From: Onchidella celtica
Lineage: Eukaryota; Mollusca; Gastropoda; Systellommatophora; Onchidiidae
DNA: 64,000 nt
Assembly: GCA_963931925.1 (NCBI GenBank)
Contig: OZ007583.1
Location: 11,547,276-11,611,275 of the forward strand
Reading direction: 5' to 3'
Part shown: positions 22,900-34,011 of the stretch, piece after piece
How positions within the stretch are numbered: position 1 is the first letter of the stretch
Layout of the letters: each line of letters starts with the position of its first letter
Made by a program: the position numbers and the translations under genes
Notes under the pieces: model-generated
What the model saw: only the letters and a program-made list of their open reading frames with translations
What the model was told of the DNA's origin: nothing
Database searches by the model: none

Positions 22900-23689
22900 A
22901 AACATGCCCGTCTCTGAGCACTAAATGTAGTCATGTCCCCATTGTAAGTCTCAAAGACACAGACTATGTCACTTCTAATTAAAAGCCATCCGGCATTTGA
23001 AATGGTGAAGTCCTGCTTTCACTTGACAAAAAAAAAAAAAGTTCAATGCCTCAGTCTTACAGTCAAAACTTGTCCAGTCTTTATCATACTGAAAAACAGT
23101 TCCATGCAATATCAGAATGTTGACAATTAAGATCCTCAGGCAGGTGGACCCTTTCATGTTTTTTAATCATCTGCCCTACTCTACTGAACGCTCGATCCGT
23201 TGGCAAAATAGCTGTGACCCCGCACTGGAAAATAATAAACAATGTCTGTTTCTGGGAACAGCTGTTTTCTGTCTGCTAGCAGCATCAACTAAACATTGAA
23301 GTTCTTGTTCTGGCCATATCATCAATCACTGAGCAGCCTCACACTTGACTTGACTAGTGCAAGACTTGACTTAATGTCTGGCTTTGCTGGAAACAATGAT
23401 GCCAAGCTGATGCCATCTTAGAGTCCTTCTGATTGATTTGATTCTGTATTTGAGCATATCTGCATTCGAACACTTTTGCATGTGAAATCCTTCTGACGCA
23501 GACACAGCTGATGAGAGAGGTATCCCCTTCTCTGTGCTAGTTTCATATCCATTCTTATCACCATTATTGAAGTTGTTCACTACAATCCAAGTTGTCTCTT
23601 TGATTTCTCAACAAAATATTCCTTATTATATCTGTCCTGCATTAATTTATACGATCTTTCATTACTATTCTGTCTTTTTCTATAGGGCT
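22900..23689. other. No gene seen
   Basis: AT-rich sequence with no recognisable coding, repeat boundary or RNA gene. Confidence 0.35.
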
Positions 23690-24190
23690 ATTTGGACAAG
23701 AATGTCACATTTTCTAGGCCCTCAAAGAGGGGCTTGATGAAGTTCATAACGGTTGCTTTGCCAAATCCCACTGGATTTGATTCACTTCTGACTTGCCATT
23801 TACTTGTTGCATCAGCAAGCAGACCGGTGGTGTTGAAAAATTGCGCACATACCTCTGGTAAAATGAGGCTGGGCCAAGGAATCTCCACATAGCCTTTTTG
23901 TTCTGGGGTGGCTGAGCCAATCTAATGACTTCCACCTTACCAAGTGCTGGAGGTATTTATACCTTTACCAATCTTATGACCTAAGTAATCCAATTCACTA
24001 AAAGCCACAAGACATTTTGAGGGTCGGGCTGTTAGTTCAGCGGCTCTCAGTCATTCATATCTTTTCTTCAGTCCCTCGGGGTGTTCTTCCCATGTGTCCA
24101 TGTGAAGAATCACATCATCCAGGTAGTTATGGACATGGGGAAGATTGTTGAGAACTACTCTCAGCTCATAATATTAAAGTTATGACAGCA
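23690..24190 (-). pseudogene. Gypsy-type LTR retrotransposon RT, C-terminal half, degenerate
   Basis: Read on the minus strand in several frames: a YLDDVILHMDTWEEH catalytic region, LTARPSKCLVAFSELDYLGH and GKG, then RNase-H-side sequence (WRFLGPASFYQRYVRNFST). The order and motifs are those of gypsy (Metaviridae) pol. Several stops and frameshifts make it dead. The N-terminal half of a similar RT lies at 30245-30840 on the same strand. Confidence 0.75.
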
Positions 24191-24357
24191 CTTTCATGGA
24201 ACTGAAAAATAACACTTTGAAAGAGGAAAAGATGATCTTCTCAATGGTATTATTGGTAAGTGGCATTTTAAGTTTAAATTTTATTTTGATGCTGAGCTAC
24301 AGAGGAGAGAGAACAGCCCAATTTGATCGAGGCAGTGCCGATAACAGGGAAAAGGGG

Positions 24358-27346
24358 CAGACTGGAGTACGGGAACCCAGGGCAATTCCACCCCCTACTT
24401 ACAAAAAAAAAGAAATATTTGTTTTCATATGAATGAAAGTGTACATTTGATACTCTACAGTCATCAGACCATCAAATAAACAAAGTTCTGAGAAGGACAT
24501 CAGTTTTGACAGCATGTGTAATCAGTAAAATCAAAATGTATTTTCACAGAAAATGATCATTGAGTGGGAAATTCCATCTCCACTATAAATCTTCAAAATG
24601 TGTCAAAAAATGCTTCTGAACAGATGGACATGAACAAAAATTAGTAATTTAATGAACAAACAGTAGTAACAAACAGTAATAGGGCATTCAATCGTGTTCA
24701 ACCACTACATTTCTTACAACAGAAATCAGATGCCTCAGCTTCTTCCTCCGTCATGTCAGAACAAGAAAGACAGCACCAGCCGTCACACACATCACACTGC
24801 ACACAGAGTTTGCAGTTACTCCTGTCATTCAAATCCCTGCCACAAATCTTACACTCGCTTTCATCTGGAAACTCTTCTTCGAAATCATCATCATCATCAT
24901 CTAACACCATAACCTGTTTGCCTCGGCCTTTCCCCAAAGCTGAACTTTTCTTCCCGCTTGATTTTCCCACCCCGGTTCCCTTTCCTTTTCCCTTTCCCTT
25001 TCCCTTTCCCTTTGCATCTTGATCCTCGATAAGACGTTGCAAACACTCATCAGAAGTAAGACTTTCAGCATACTGTCTGCGTACCGCCTTTGTGCGCAAG
25101 CCATCATTTTGGATAGTCTTAGTCTTATTAAGAAGAGGAGTCAGTTTCTTAAGGAAAAAGTCTTTCAAGGTCTTTTTTGACACAGGTGTATCAGGTGTAG
25201 ATTCCTTAGGAGTGGGTGCGGCGGACACATCAGGAGTGGGTGCAGTGGACCCACCAGGAGTGGGTTCGGGGACACATCAGGTGTGGGTGCGGGGGACACA
25301 TCAGGAGTGGGTTCGGGGGACCCACCAGGTGTGGGTTCGGCGAGTGCATCAGGAGTGGGTGTCACAGCATCAATGGAGATGGAAGCGACCAGTTCAAGCT
25401 GATTTTTGTATTTTTTGAGAACTGGTGCAGGATTGAATGGCACAAGTCCACATTTTTGAAATCCCGATTTAATGTTAACATCCTTCTTGATACGGTCAAG
25501 GCTCCAGAGTTGCTTCAACAGACCAGGGAATTCTTCTTTGCTCAATGCTTTCCCCAGGGTCTCTCTTGCGTACCTGGACAGAATTTTTTCCCATGCTTGT
25601 TTTACCGGTCCATAGACACCGACATCCAGTGGCTGCAATGTACTTGTACTATTGGAAGGCAGTTTCAGAATCATGATGTTCTCTGCTTTTGCAGCCATCA
25701 CTAATTTCAGTGTGATATGCGAAGCATGGCCATCAAATATCAAAAGGGCAGGGCGTTCCGGTGGAATATTGGGGATGAAATGTTTTTCAAACCAATCAAG
25801 AAAGCAGTCACTGTCCATCCAACCCTTGGATGTCACATTGTACCTGGTTCCTTCTGGCCCATTTTCCATCCACTTTTGGCGCAAATTTTTGGCTGCGTAT
25901 ATCACATATGGTGGAAGCATTCTCCCATCTGCACTGCAACATCCATTCACAGTGATCTGATCTCTTCCTGACCCACCAATGACATTGAAGAGTTGCTTCA
26001 CACCTTTGGTACACAAGACTTTACTTTTTGATGCATCCAGGGGAAAACCTGTCTCATCAACGTTGTATATTCTTGATGGGTTGTTCAAAATTTCAGGACC
26101 AACACAAAGTTTCTTGAAACGGTTGAAGTAATCTTCACAGATCTCTTCATTTGTGATAGCTTTGACTCTTGTCTTTTTCAGTTGCTCTGGTTTCCTTGCA
26201 GTGATATTTGGAAAGCGCTTTTCAAACATGGCCATCCATTCTGTTCCTGGCATGCCATTGGTAAATTGGTGTGGCATGTTTTTGTGACTTACAAAATCAG
26301 CAACAATTTCCCTTGTTTCATCTCGTCCAAAGCCGAATCCCCAACTAGCAAACAATTCTAAACAGGCGACAAGTTCTTGTTGATTGTCATTCGATAGAAC
26401 TGTTGGTCTACCAGCACCCATTTTCTTCCTCTTTCCTCTGACCTGATCTTTGAGGGTTGACAGGTTTACATTGTAATGTTTTGCTGCCTTTTTGTATCCC
26501 ATTAGTCCCTGTCGGCATTGATCCACAGCCTGCTTCATGGCCTGGGTATCATACATCTCCCGTTTTCTCTTATAGTTTCGAACCATTCTGTGAACACAAG
26601 AGATTTTGTTGCAATTAGAATATATTAAAAATCTATTAAATGAGGGTGAGAGTAGAGTATATAAATGGAACATCCACATATATATCCAAAACCCTGAAGT
26701 TCATTTGAAATGTAAGGGCTTCAAGAATAAAACAAATTAAACATATTATATCCTTACATTGTTGTGGGAAAATGCATCCCCATCGGGGATGGAATTACCC
26801 AAAAAGGGGTGGAATTTCCCTGTCAAATTTTAAAGCTTCAATCCATTCAGTTTTTACTTCATAACCTACACAAGGCTGTACAGACAATGCACAGTGCAAG
26901 GCTAGTTCAACCAATGCCTAAGTGCTGAGTTTTATATGAGTGGCATTTTCCCAATCACTATGGGCTGGTAAAACACACTCCACTGATTATTCAAGGCCAA
27001 CCTGAGACCATAAGAGCTTCTATAACACTCTTAAGACTATGAAGATGATTTCAAACATATAGGTATGTTACTGCCATCAGTTTCACCTATATGGTGAACA
27101 GATTAAAAGTACAGATGGTGTACTTACCTAGTAGATGATGACGGATGCTCCTCACGAACACTCTTAAAAAAAAACCCATTTGTCTTGGTTTGGCAGGAAG
27201 CTACTATGAAAACAGGAACAGGAAGTATTAAATGTAAAACATAAGTGTTGCCACTGATTTGGGGCCAAAGAAGTATGGTCCATGTATTGGTGCAGAGGAG
27301 GTGCATTTACCCCAGGGGTGGAATTGCCCCGGGTTCCCCCTACCTG
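24358..27346 (-). mobile_element. Tigger/pogo-type DNA transposon, nearly complete
   Basis: Terminal inverted repeats lie at 24371-24396 and 27311-27340 (GGGAACCC-GGGCAATTCCACCCC in both, one difference), each bordered outside by TA (24369-24370 and 27341-27342), the Tc1/mariner/pogo target. Between them is a single minus-strand transposase gene. Motifs of the type GGRTGGAATTNCCC recur at about 26785-26815 and 27315, upstream of the gene, and may be subterminal transposase-binding sites. The exact end base is uncertain by a few nucleotides. Confidence 0.75.
24698..26586 (-). pseudogene. Tigger/pogo transposase with C-terminal zinc finger, one frameshift
   Basis: Start Met at 26586 (MVRNYKRKREMY), just after a possible acceptor (TGTTCACAG). 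Domains: a psq-type helix-turn-helix (residues 10-60, KKAAKHYNVNLSTLKDQVRG), a CENP-B-like second DNA-binding part (AGRPTVLSNDN, GFGFGRDET), then the DDE domain with NVDETGF (D177), IFDGHASH (D285) and LQPLDVGVYGP (D321), a D-to-D spacing of 36 that is typical of pogo. A PTPDVSP repeat follows. A one-base loss in a G run near 25268 shifts the frame, and the gene continues in the 25228-24698 frame with SKKTLKDFF, a Lys/Gly repeat, an acidic run and a Cys-rich finger (CKICGRDL, CVQCDVCDGWCC, CCKKC). It is otherwise intact, so the copy is young or the shift is a sequencing error in the G run. The enzyme would cut and paste at TA. Confidence 0.85.
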
Positions 27347-27408
27347 TTATAAGCACAGAAACATTTCTCCACTCAAATACAACACTGATAAATTAAATCG
27401 TGGATCAT

Positions 27409-29003
27409 TCACATATCTTCTGAGAAAGAGGTCTCACAATGGATCAAGACAGATACGAACTTAAGCTGTGTCAGACACAATGCAGTCTCTGCAATTATAC
27501 AGCATAAAACAAACTTGTATAATATCATCTGCCAAGATGGTTTCGCAGCAGCATTCAGAGGATCTTTCAAGATTCTGTACACCTTTGCCATCCCAATAGT
27601 GCGTTCAATATGAATACGTTTACCTGAAATTTTCCAGTCTTTTTCTACAGTGTCTTGATCCATTTTGATTTTCTTTCGAAAAATGGTGGGCATATTAATG
27701 TGGACATCTTTAGTGGCAAAAATGTCTTGCACGTTAAAGCCTTTGTCAGCCATGATTGAATCGTTTCGCTCACATAAGCTTTTAAGGTTTGACCTTTTAA
27801 CAATTTGCCTATCACTGGCTGAACCTCCATAGGCTGGGGAAATAAAAGGCACTAGACCTCCTGGTGTCGTGCCAACTACATGTAGAACCTTTACAGCGTT
27901 TCTGTGCTTATATTGCGAAAAAGATGCTCTATGAGCTATGGAGTTCGATGGCTTTTTAATAGGAATTTCAGTCCCATCAATGATGACACTGGTGCTCTTA
28001 TACTTTGCCTGAAAATCACTTGGAAAGTAATAATCAACTATACGTCTATCTGGCCACAAGTCAATCTCTCCCCATTGCCTGGAACAAAATTTAACCCATG
28101 TCAGAAAAATATTAGTGACAGAGAAGACAGAGATGGGAAAACCCCTAGCTAAGTCCTCAACAAGAATGTTTTGACGAAGTTTTGTACACATCAATAAAAA
28201 ACAGTCTTCAGGGCACAAAACATCTTCAGTTTTAGAATACACATATTTCAATTTATCCACATGTGGGCCTAAAGATCAAAATGATGTCTGGAACCGACTG
28301 TAGGAACCAAGGCCTGTATATCTATGCATGTCACTGCCAGTGTTTTTAAGACCCTGAACATACATATAGGGCAGTTCAAAAATGTCTTTGTTGATGGGGT
28401 CAAGAAGTCGTGGGTGTTCAAAATTTGCTAGCGAGAAAAGTTGGTTCGGCAATTCTGTGGTTGTGTTGGGAGGCAGGGCCTCAACATCATCATCTAGGAT
28501 CACCCCATTGTCATCTCGCATGACCTCAATGTTATCCGTTCCACCATCTCCTAATCCCATACCTAGCTGTGGACTATCAAATAGAACTTTATCCTCAGAC
28601 TCTGAATCTAATAGTATTGTGTCTCTACTGTGTAGAAAAGCAATGTTTGATTGCTGTACAGTTTTGTCTGCAAGGATATGGCTATTTACGGGTGATGGCG
28701 ATGCTATGTCCTCCACAATCTGTGCACAGGACGTTGAGTGTGTCTGCACTACTTCAGTTTCGGAATGTATGACCACATGGTCTCCAACAATACCGAGATT
28801 CGGATGGCCATCATACAGTGTTAGCTCTGTCTTTGGATGCTTTCTTCTTTCTTCTCTTTCCATGTCCTCGTTCTTGTAGTCTCTATTTCTCTTCCTCATA
28901 CTGCGGTTCGACTTACACCCAGAGAATGGTTTACTCCATGGGAATACACTTGGTACTGCAGTTCTTCTCAGAACGTTTTTCAAGCGTGTGGCCCCTGTCA
29001 ATT
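27409..29003 (-). pseudogene. Main exon of the THAP-DDE_4 transposase, one in-frame stop
   Basis: After the acceptor AATTGACAG the exon reads ATRLKNVLRRTAVPSVFPW, the AVP-box end of the THAP domain, then an acidic low-complexity linker, and FELPYMYVQGLKNTG...RYTGLGSYSRFQTSF. TGA at 28276-28278 interrupts it in frame; after it come GPHVDKLKYVYSKTEDVL, the helix-turn-helix of DDE_4 proteins (NILVEDLARGF), and the catalytic domain with IIDGTEIPI, AYGGSASDRQ, MADKGFNV and RIHIERTIGMAK. It stops at 27409. Apart from the TGA the 1.6-kb exon is open. Confidence 0.85.
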
Positions 29004-29923
29004 AAAAAAAAAAATGAAATGAACTCTTAGCCAAAAAGGTACAAAAAGCAACTCAAATTAAAAAAAAAAGGTTACTTTTGACGTGATAGCCTTCTCCCAT
29101 CTGAGAATGAAATCAACACAAGCAGGAATGCCACTCAAATTTTTTCCATTCTCTCTGACCTAGGCTACACTGCGGCTGGACATGGATTAATCTTAATTAA
29201 AACAAAGAATTCTTGCGGACGTGGGGTGGGGTAGATCTAATTCTACCATTCTGGTATGAAAGCGAAAGCAGGTATATTACTGCTGTTCGCACAAGCAAGA
29301 CAAAGTTCTCACTGACCGGAGTTATGGACAACCTAAACTGAGCAAAAGAAATTTTGGTATCATGGAATTTGTTCTCGGAACAATTTTTGTTCTCTGAAAC
29401 ATCCTCTCAGATCTTTGGGTGGGACTTGGATGGCATTCTTGGAGACGCTGACATTCCTGAATTTTTGGAGGACTGGAGTGGCATCCCTGGGCACATCTAT
29501 GCCTGAGCACTGAAAATCTGTTTGGTCCGATCCCTCTACTTGCCAGGCAGGCTCCATCCCCCACCCCCTCCCCAAAATGAATTGATGCTACCAAAAATCA
29601 ATGTCGCATTCTTGCAAGTTAGATTGGAGAATGCACTTGGGAACTCTCTTGTGGTTACAGCCCTTCTCCGTACTTTAGATTTAGACTAGATAGATCTAAG
29701 TCTAATCAAGTGTCCAAATTTCAACCCGAATGGGCCTGAATCTCTGTCTGTGCTCATAGTCATAACTTTTCTACTTCAGCCCAGATACTGGATAATGGTC
29801 TAGACCTGAACTAGATCTAGATCTAGTCTAGATCTAAATGCAAATGTGTGTGTGTTAAAAAACGTTATCGACCAACAAAAAACAAAACAAAACCATGCAC
29901 AATTAAAAAACCAACTCACCATC

Positions 29924-30110
29924 AGTTATGTATTCACTGGCATGGTAATCCTCGACCGTGAAATGTGAGGAGCACATGACAGTACACTGTTTCTGCTCGG
30001 CTTCCAGTAAGCCCTCTTAACAGCAGCACACCATTTGGCAGCCAATTCCCCATCCGTCGGAAATCTGTGTCCACCATGATTTTTGCATAAGGGAACTGCA
30101 ATAAGCATTT
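29924..30110 (-). pseudogene. THAP zinc-finger exon of the THAP-DDE_4 transposase
   Basis: The minus strand reads PLCKNHGGHRFPTDGELA and KWCAAVKR--WKPSRNSVL. After a shift near 29984 it reads SSHFTVEDYHASEYITD, ending GATG|GTGAGT. This is a THAP domain (C2CH zinc finger, sequence-specific DNA binding). A second shift near 30085 separates the first cysteine (AYCS) from PLCKN. The donor phase fits the acceptor at 29004. Two indels show the gene is dead. Confidence 0.75.
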
Positions 30111-30244
30111 TTGAAAGACAACTACAGTTTATTATGCACAGCTGTCACTGCATGGAGTATCAGTAGAAGGCAAATCAAGCGGTCACTTCCGGGATCGGGC
30201 TGCTGTTTGTTTACCTCCAGTTATTGCGCACCCCCTGTCGGATT

Positions 30245-30840
30245 AAGAGGAAATAATTTCAGTAAAATGAACCATTCTCATGAGCATCAAAAAAGTTGCA
30301 AGGGCCCTCGAAGGGAATGTCCATGAACTTATACAAACCCTTCACTGGCAAATACAGTCAATGCCTTCACCATTTCTGCCAAGAGGATTTGCCAATATCC
30401 CTTTGTCAAGTCTAATTTGGTCAAGTATGTGCGGCCGGCCCCTATTTCTTGAAAGATGACATCTGGTCTCACCACAGGTTCTTGTCACATTCTGAAATAT
30501 TATTTTAGGCATAGAAATCAATACAGTAATGATTTGAGCCGTCCTTTTTCCTGACCATTGCTGAAAGCGAGCATTAAGAAATGGAGGAAGGCTCTATGAC
30601 ACCTGCTGAAATCATTTAGTCTGTTTCTTCTTTCACTTTCTCTTGTGAGACCCAAGGTAGAGGATAACTCCTCTTACGAATCGGTCCTTTTGACATCAAC
30701 CAAATCTCACATTGAATCATACTTGTCCTCCCAGAAACATCTATTAGAACATCTTTGTATGTTTGGAAAATTAGCTGTAGCCGATTCTTCTTTTCTAAAT
30801 CCACTGAAGGATCCACTTGGACGTAACTGATTGTTTCAGT
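30245..30840 (-). pseudogene. Gypsy-type LTR retrotransposon RT, N-terminal half, degenerate
   Basis: Minus strand: VDPSVDLEKKNRLQLIFQ, YKDVLIDVSGRTSMIQCEI, KGPIRKRSYPLP, then YLTKLDLTKGYWQI and, in shifted frames, LYKFMDIPF and ATFLMLMRMV. This is the linker and first palm part of gypsy RT. Stops and shifts are present. It overlaps the other half (23690-24190) by about 11 codons around ATF--MRMV. Confidence 0.75.
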
Positions 30841-31119
30841 TCTTTCAAAAGGGGGTGTTGTGACTCACGATTAGACTGAATAGGCCTAATTACGGAAATA
30901 TGCGCCATCTTGCGCAGGGGTATTCAGGGGGAATGCTGTCTGCGCATCGCTCTTTGTTTACATTGACAATCGAAGGTGGGTCAACTTTCAAATTCAATTA
31001 ATTTGACTAACTATCGATTAATCGATTGATTTATTTGTTTATTAATACTAATACAGAACAAAAACTTGTGCTTTTTTTTAAAAGCTATGTGTCAAAATGT
31101 CTTCTTGGCTATAAAGTAT

Positions 31120-31290
31120 TGACTTATTGCATAACATGTGGAAAATTGTGCCTGGAAGAGAATGAATGCAAACAAAAAGGAGACAACAGTGTATGCTGTG
31201 ATAAATGCCACCTGTGGTTCCACTAGAAGTGCCAGTAGTATGATGGCGCTGAGAACTATATTTGTTCGTTCTGCACATCAAACTAATATT
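31120..31290 (+). pseudogene. PHD-like zinc-finger fragment
   Basis: Plus strand reading CITCGKLCLEENE, SVCCDKCHLWFH, stop, KCQ, then YICSFCTSN gives a C-x2-C, C-x2-C, H-x2-C, C-x2-C pattern like a PHD or related finger, with a stop after the histidine. No flanking domain is visible. Likely a scrap of a transposon ORF1 or similar protein. Confidence 0.45.
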
Positions 31291-31521
31291 GTGGTTTAAT
31301 GAATCTCGAGACAAGACAGTCACTCTATGGTGAGTAGCCGGACGTTACTACTACTATATTCTCCCAACAATCATTGTAAATCATTAAAATATTTCCCCCT
31401 ACCATTAAACCTACCCATTCTCACCTCACCACATTATCACATCATTAACTTTAATAACATAAAGATCTAGTAAAGTACAACAAAAATAATGAGTGATAGA
31501 TTACTCACCGAGATCATTCCT

Positions 31522-33025
31522 CTATACTGTAAGTGGGCTGAGCAAATCACAAAATGCACAACACGTGATGATAATGTCGTCGATCAGGGGCATCAATTGC
31601 ACTTCCATTTCTCCAGACAAAATACTGTACCATTTGATACGGTTAATCGCTTGTTCAACGTAGATTCTGACGTTTGCAATTCTGCTTGTTGACTTAACAT
31701 CTTCATGGCTCATCTGGAGAGAGCTTTTGGTGCTGGGGGGGGGGGGTGGCTAATGTTGCCTGAACATTAGCCAACAAGTCAGACATTTTGAAGCCTCTAT
31801 CTGCCATAACCTGATCGTATGGTTCAATCATGTTAAGAAAGCCACTGTCTTGAACAATAAATTTGTCCGAAGCTCTTCCGCCATACGCCTGAGAGACATA
31901 GGTTATTAGTCCCGTTGGTGAAATTCCAACCAGAATTTTTATAGTCGTGTGATGTTTATAGTCACTCCAGCACATCGCCTGCACATCCAGACTTGATGGC
32001 TTCTATACAAAAAAAATGTAAGAAAACCCCTTTGTTCCCTATGGACTCAAAAACTACTGGACGTATTGAACTGAAATTTGGCACACACAATTGTACGATA
32101 CTGACCAGTGTTCCTATGTACATAGGCATAAAAAAGCTTATGGGATTCGTGAGTTATTCCAATAATGCGATAAGAATGGAACAGTAAATTTGCGAGAGCG
32201 TTTGATCCGAATTGTACGTTCGTTAACCTATGACCTCTTTCTTTGTTAATCGCTTTTCCACTTCCGGCCCCGGAATTCGATTCATAATCATAGTAGTGTC
32301 TGTGAGAGCTAGATCTAGCATGCACTGATGCAGCATGCCCCCTAAAAAACGTACTATCGGTAGGCATACAAGTCTCAAATCGCTGTAGTTTTTTTTATTG
32401 GAAATTTATTGTTTCGCCATCATTCAGATCTATTTTGAGTCATGGTTCGCCATTTTAAGGTTTCGTTATCATTACCTGCGGTGTGTTCACTATCAAACAC
32501 ACTAACCCGTGCGCAAATCATGCAGTTGTACGGGATGCGCAGGGTGTCAACTCACAAAGGCAGAGCAGTAAGACTTATTTAAAAACAAACAAACAAAAAT
32601 AAAATAAACAAATAGGAACAGGCCAGATGAAGCAGGTCCATAATAACCACCCAGAACTGAAAACAATATTCAAACCGATTTATCCCCGGCAGGGCCGGGG
32701 ACCTCAGCTAGTTTCAATAAATATCTCAGTGCAATCTATAATCACTCTAGTTTTAGGATACCATTTTTTAAAGCTGTCTGGAAGGGAGTGTCGAATGTCC
32801 GCTCTACTAGGCCACACAATTAAAATTTTGAACTCTCTCGACAGAAGCTTTATCCAGGTGGTGAAAATATGGCTCACAAGCGTTGTTGAAACATTGAAAC
32901 GAAATGCCAGATCCTGAAGAAGCAATCCCATTCTTAAAAATTCAATGATATCTCCTGCTTTGCTTAGAGCAGCAATTTTAACGGAACCCAAATTATGACT
33001 GTTTTCAGGCCTGTCTCGACATAAA
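31522..33025 (-). pseudogene. Second DDE_4 transposase, 5'-truncated and split by a Helitron
   Basis: Minus strand: LLLQDLAFRFNVSTTLVSH and TWIKLLSREFK (helix-turn-helix), WYPKTRVIIDCTEIFIE (first catalytic Asp), then the 710-bp insert, then KPSSLDVQAMCWSDYKHH, VSQAYGGRASDKF, VMADRGFKMSDLL and, after a shift near 31705, IYVEQAINRIK (catalytic Glu), ending at 31522. It is a sister of the element at 27.4 kb but from another subfamily. The N-terminus is replaced by MULE sequence at about 33000. Confidence 0.8.
32002..32711 (+). mobile_element. Non-autonomous Helitron (710 bp)
   Basis: It begins TCTATACAAAA and ends CTAG followed by T. A 7-bp GC-rich hairpin, CCCCGGC-AGG-GCCGGGG (32684-32700), lies 11 bases before the end. 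These are the known Helitron termini. Removing 32002-32711 joins GGCT to TTTCAAT and restores the transposase reading IFIE-KPSSL, so both ends are fixed to the base and there is no target duplication, as expected. The left neighbour is T, where A is usual. Confidence 0.85.
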
Positions 33026-34011
33026 ATAGTTTTGAAAAAATCTTTTTTATCATCATCATTATCTTGAATGTGGGTATCAGCTTGATCCACTGGTGAATTC
33101 AGCATATGTACAGCATGAATGTGTTTGCAAGCAGTTGTTTTTTGTTAAAAAATCAGTGCATGTACATTCATACATACATACACAGACATGACACGAATGA
33201 CATTTTATTTTGCAATGACAGGGCTCATGTGTAACAGCCACTTTCTTCACGAAATAAATTATTCCTTCAATTGTTGTAGATGGCACAGTCCACTCTCCGT
33301 CATCATCAGCTTTTCTTTGAATTCCTTTGACATTGTTTGCGCTAGCATGCCTAGACCTCATGTCTTTTACTCGACTTGATACAGCTCCCTTTTCGGACTT
33401 AATTAATTGTTCTATGGCCTTGTCCCTAGCTATTTTCAACAAAGTGATTAAAAGTTTGTCAAGTCTCTTATTTTGTCTCTTATGGAGATAGACATCTTTC
33501 AAAACACGATGAAATGCCTCAGCAAACATATTTGTATTCGCAATGCAACATTTTCTGTAGCATGCTGCCCATAGATTATATTTGTCTTGCTGGACATAAT
33601 TGGTATGAAAATAATTGTAAAACACAGGTGAAATATCTTGGAAGAGTGTTAATGCAGCTTGCAGAAGATTTCTAAATATAGATTCGTCAGTTTCATGTTG
33701 CAACACTTTCAAATATGAATAAACATTACATTGGTCCTCCCGTGACTGTACCATCTCACCAATTTTCTTGCGCCAGTTCTTGTCAACATGCCAGGAGCAA
33801 TAAAGACGCTTAGCTGGTTTAGTAAAAACTGCACCAAGCAGTGTAAAAATTGTTGGCCAGATCACTCATAAAAACCTCAGTGACTATGTCCTGACCACAT
33901 GCCTCTAGAAGAGAATTAAAGAAAACCGCTAATAAGTCTGCATCTTCTCTATCTGAAATAGCCCATGCCACAGGAACAGCTGCATCAAAGACATCTAGGA
34001 CTGAAATAGTT
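33025..34011 (-). pseudogene. MULE transposase, second catalytic part and SWIM finger
   Basis: It continues the MULE frame: TISVLDVFDAAVPVAWAIS, DREDADLLAVFFNSLLE, VFMSDLANNFYTAW (second Asp), then a one-base shift, LYCSWHVDKNWRKKI (the MULE CxxH-type element) and NMFAEAFHRVLKDV (catalytic Glu). The C-terminus has CTCTDFLTKNNC and, after another shift, CKHIHAVHM, the SWIM zinc finger (CxC...CxH). The frame then runs into the DDE_4 fragment at about 33000. Confidence 0.8.

Larger units (their letters stand above)
27409..30130 (-). mobile_element. THAP-DDE_4 (PIF/Harbinger-ISL2EU type) transposon gene, decayed
   Basis: A two-exon minus-strand transposase gene: a THAP exon at about 30110-29924 and a main exon at 29003-27409, joined by an intron of about 920 bp. 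I found no convincing terminal inverted repeats, so element ends are unknown. An ETS-like ACTTCCGGG motif sits about 60-80 bases upstream of the THAP exon (30185-30193) and may belong to its promoter. Confidence 0.75.

Noticed and set aside
24165..30265. A single 6.1-kb insertion with a 12-bp duplication splitting the gypsy element
   Set aside because: Similar GAACYAYTCTCA strings on both sides are part of an 11-codon overlap of RT coding, not a clean duplication, and two separate transposons lie inside.
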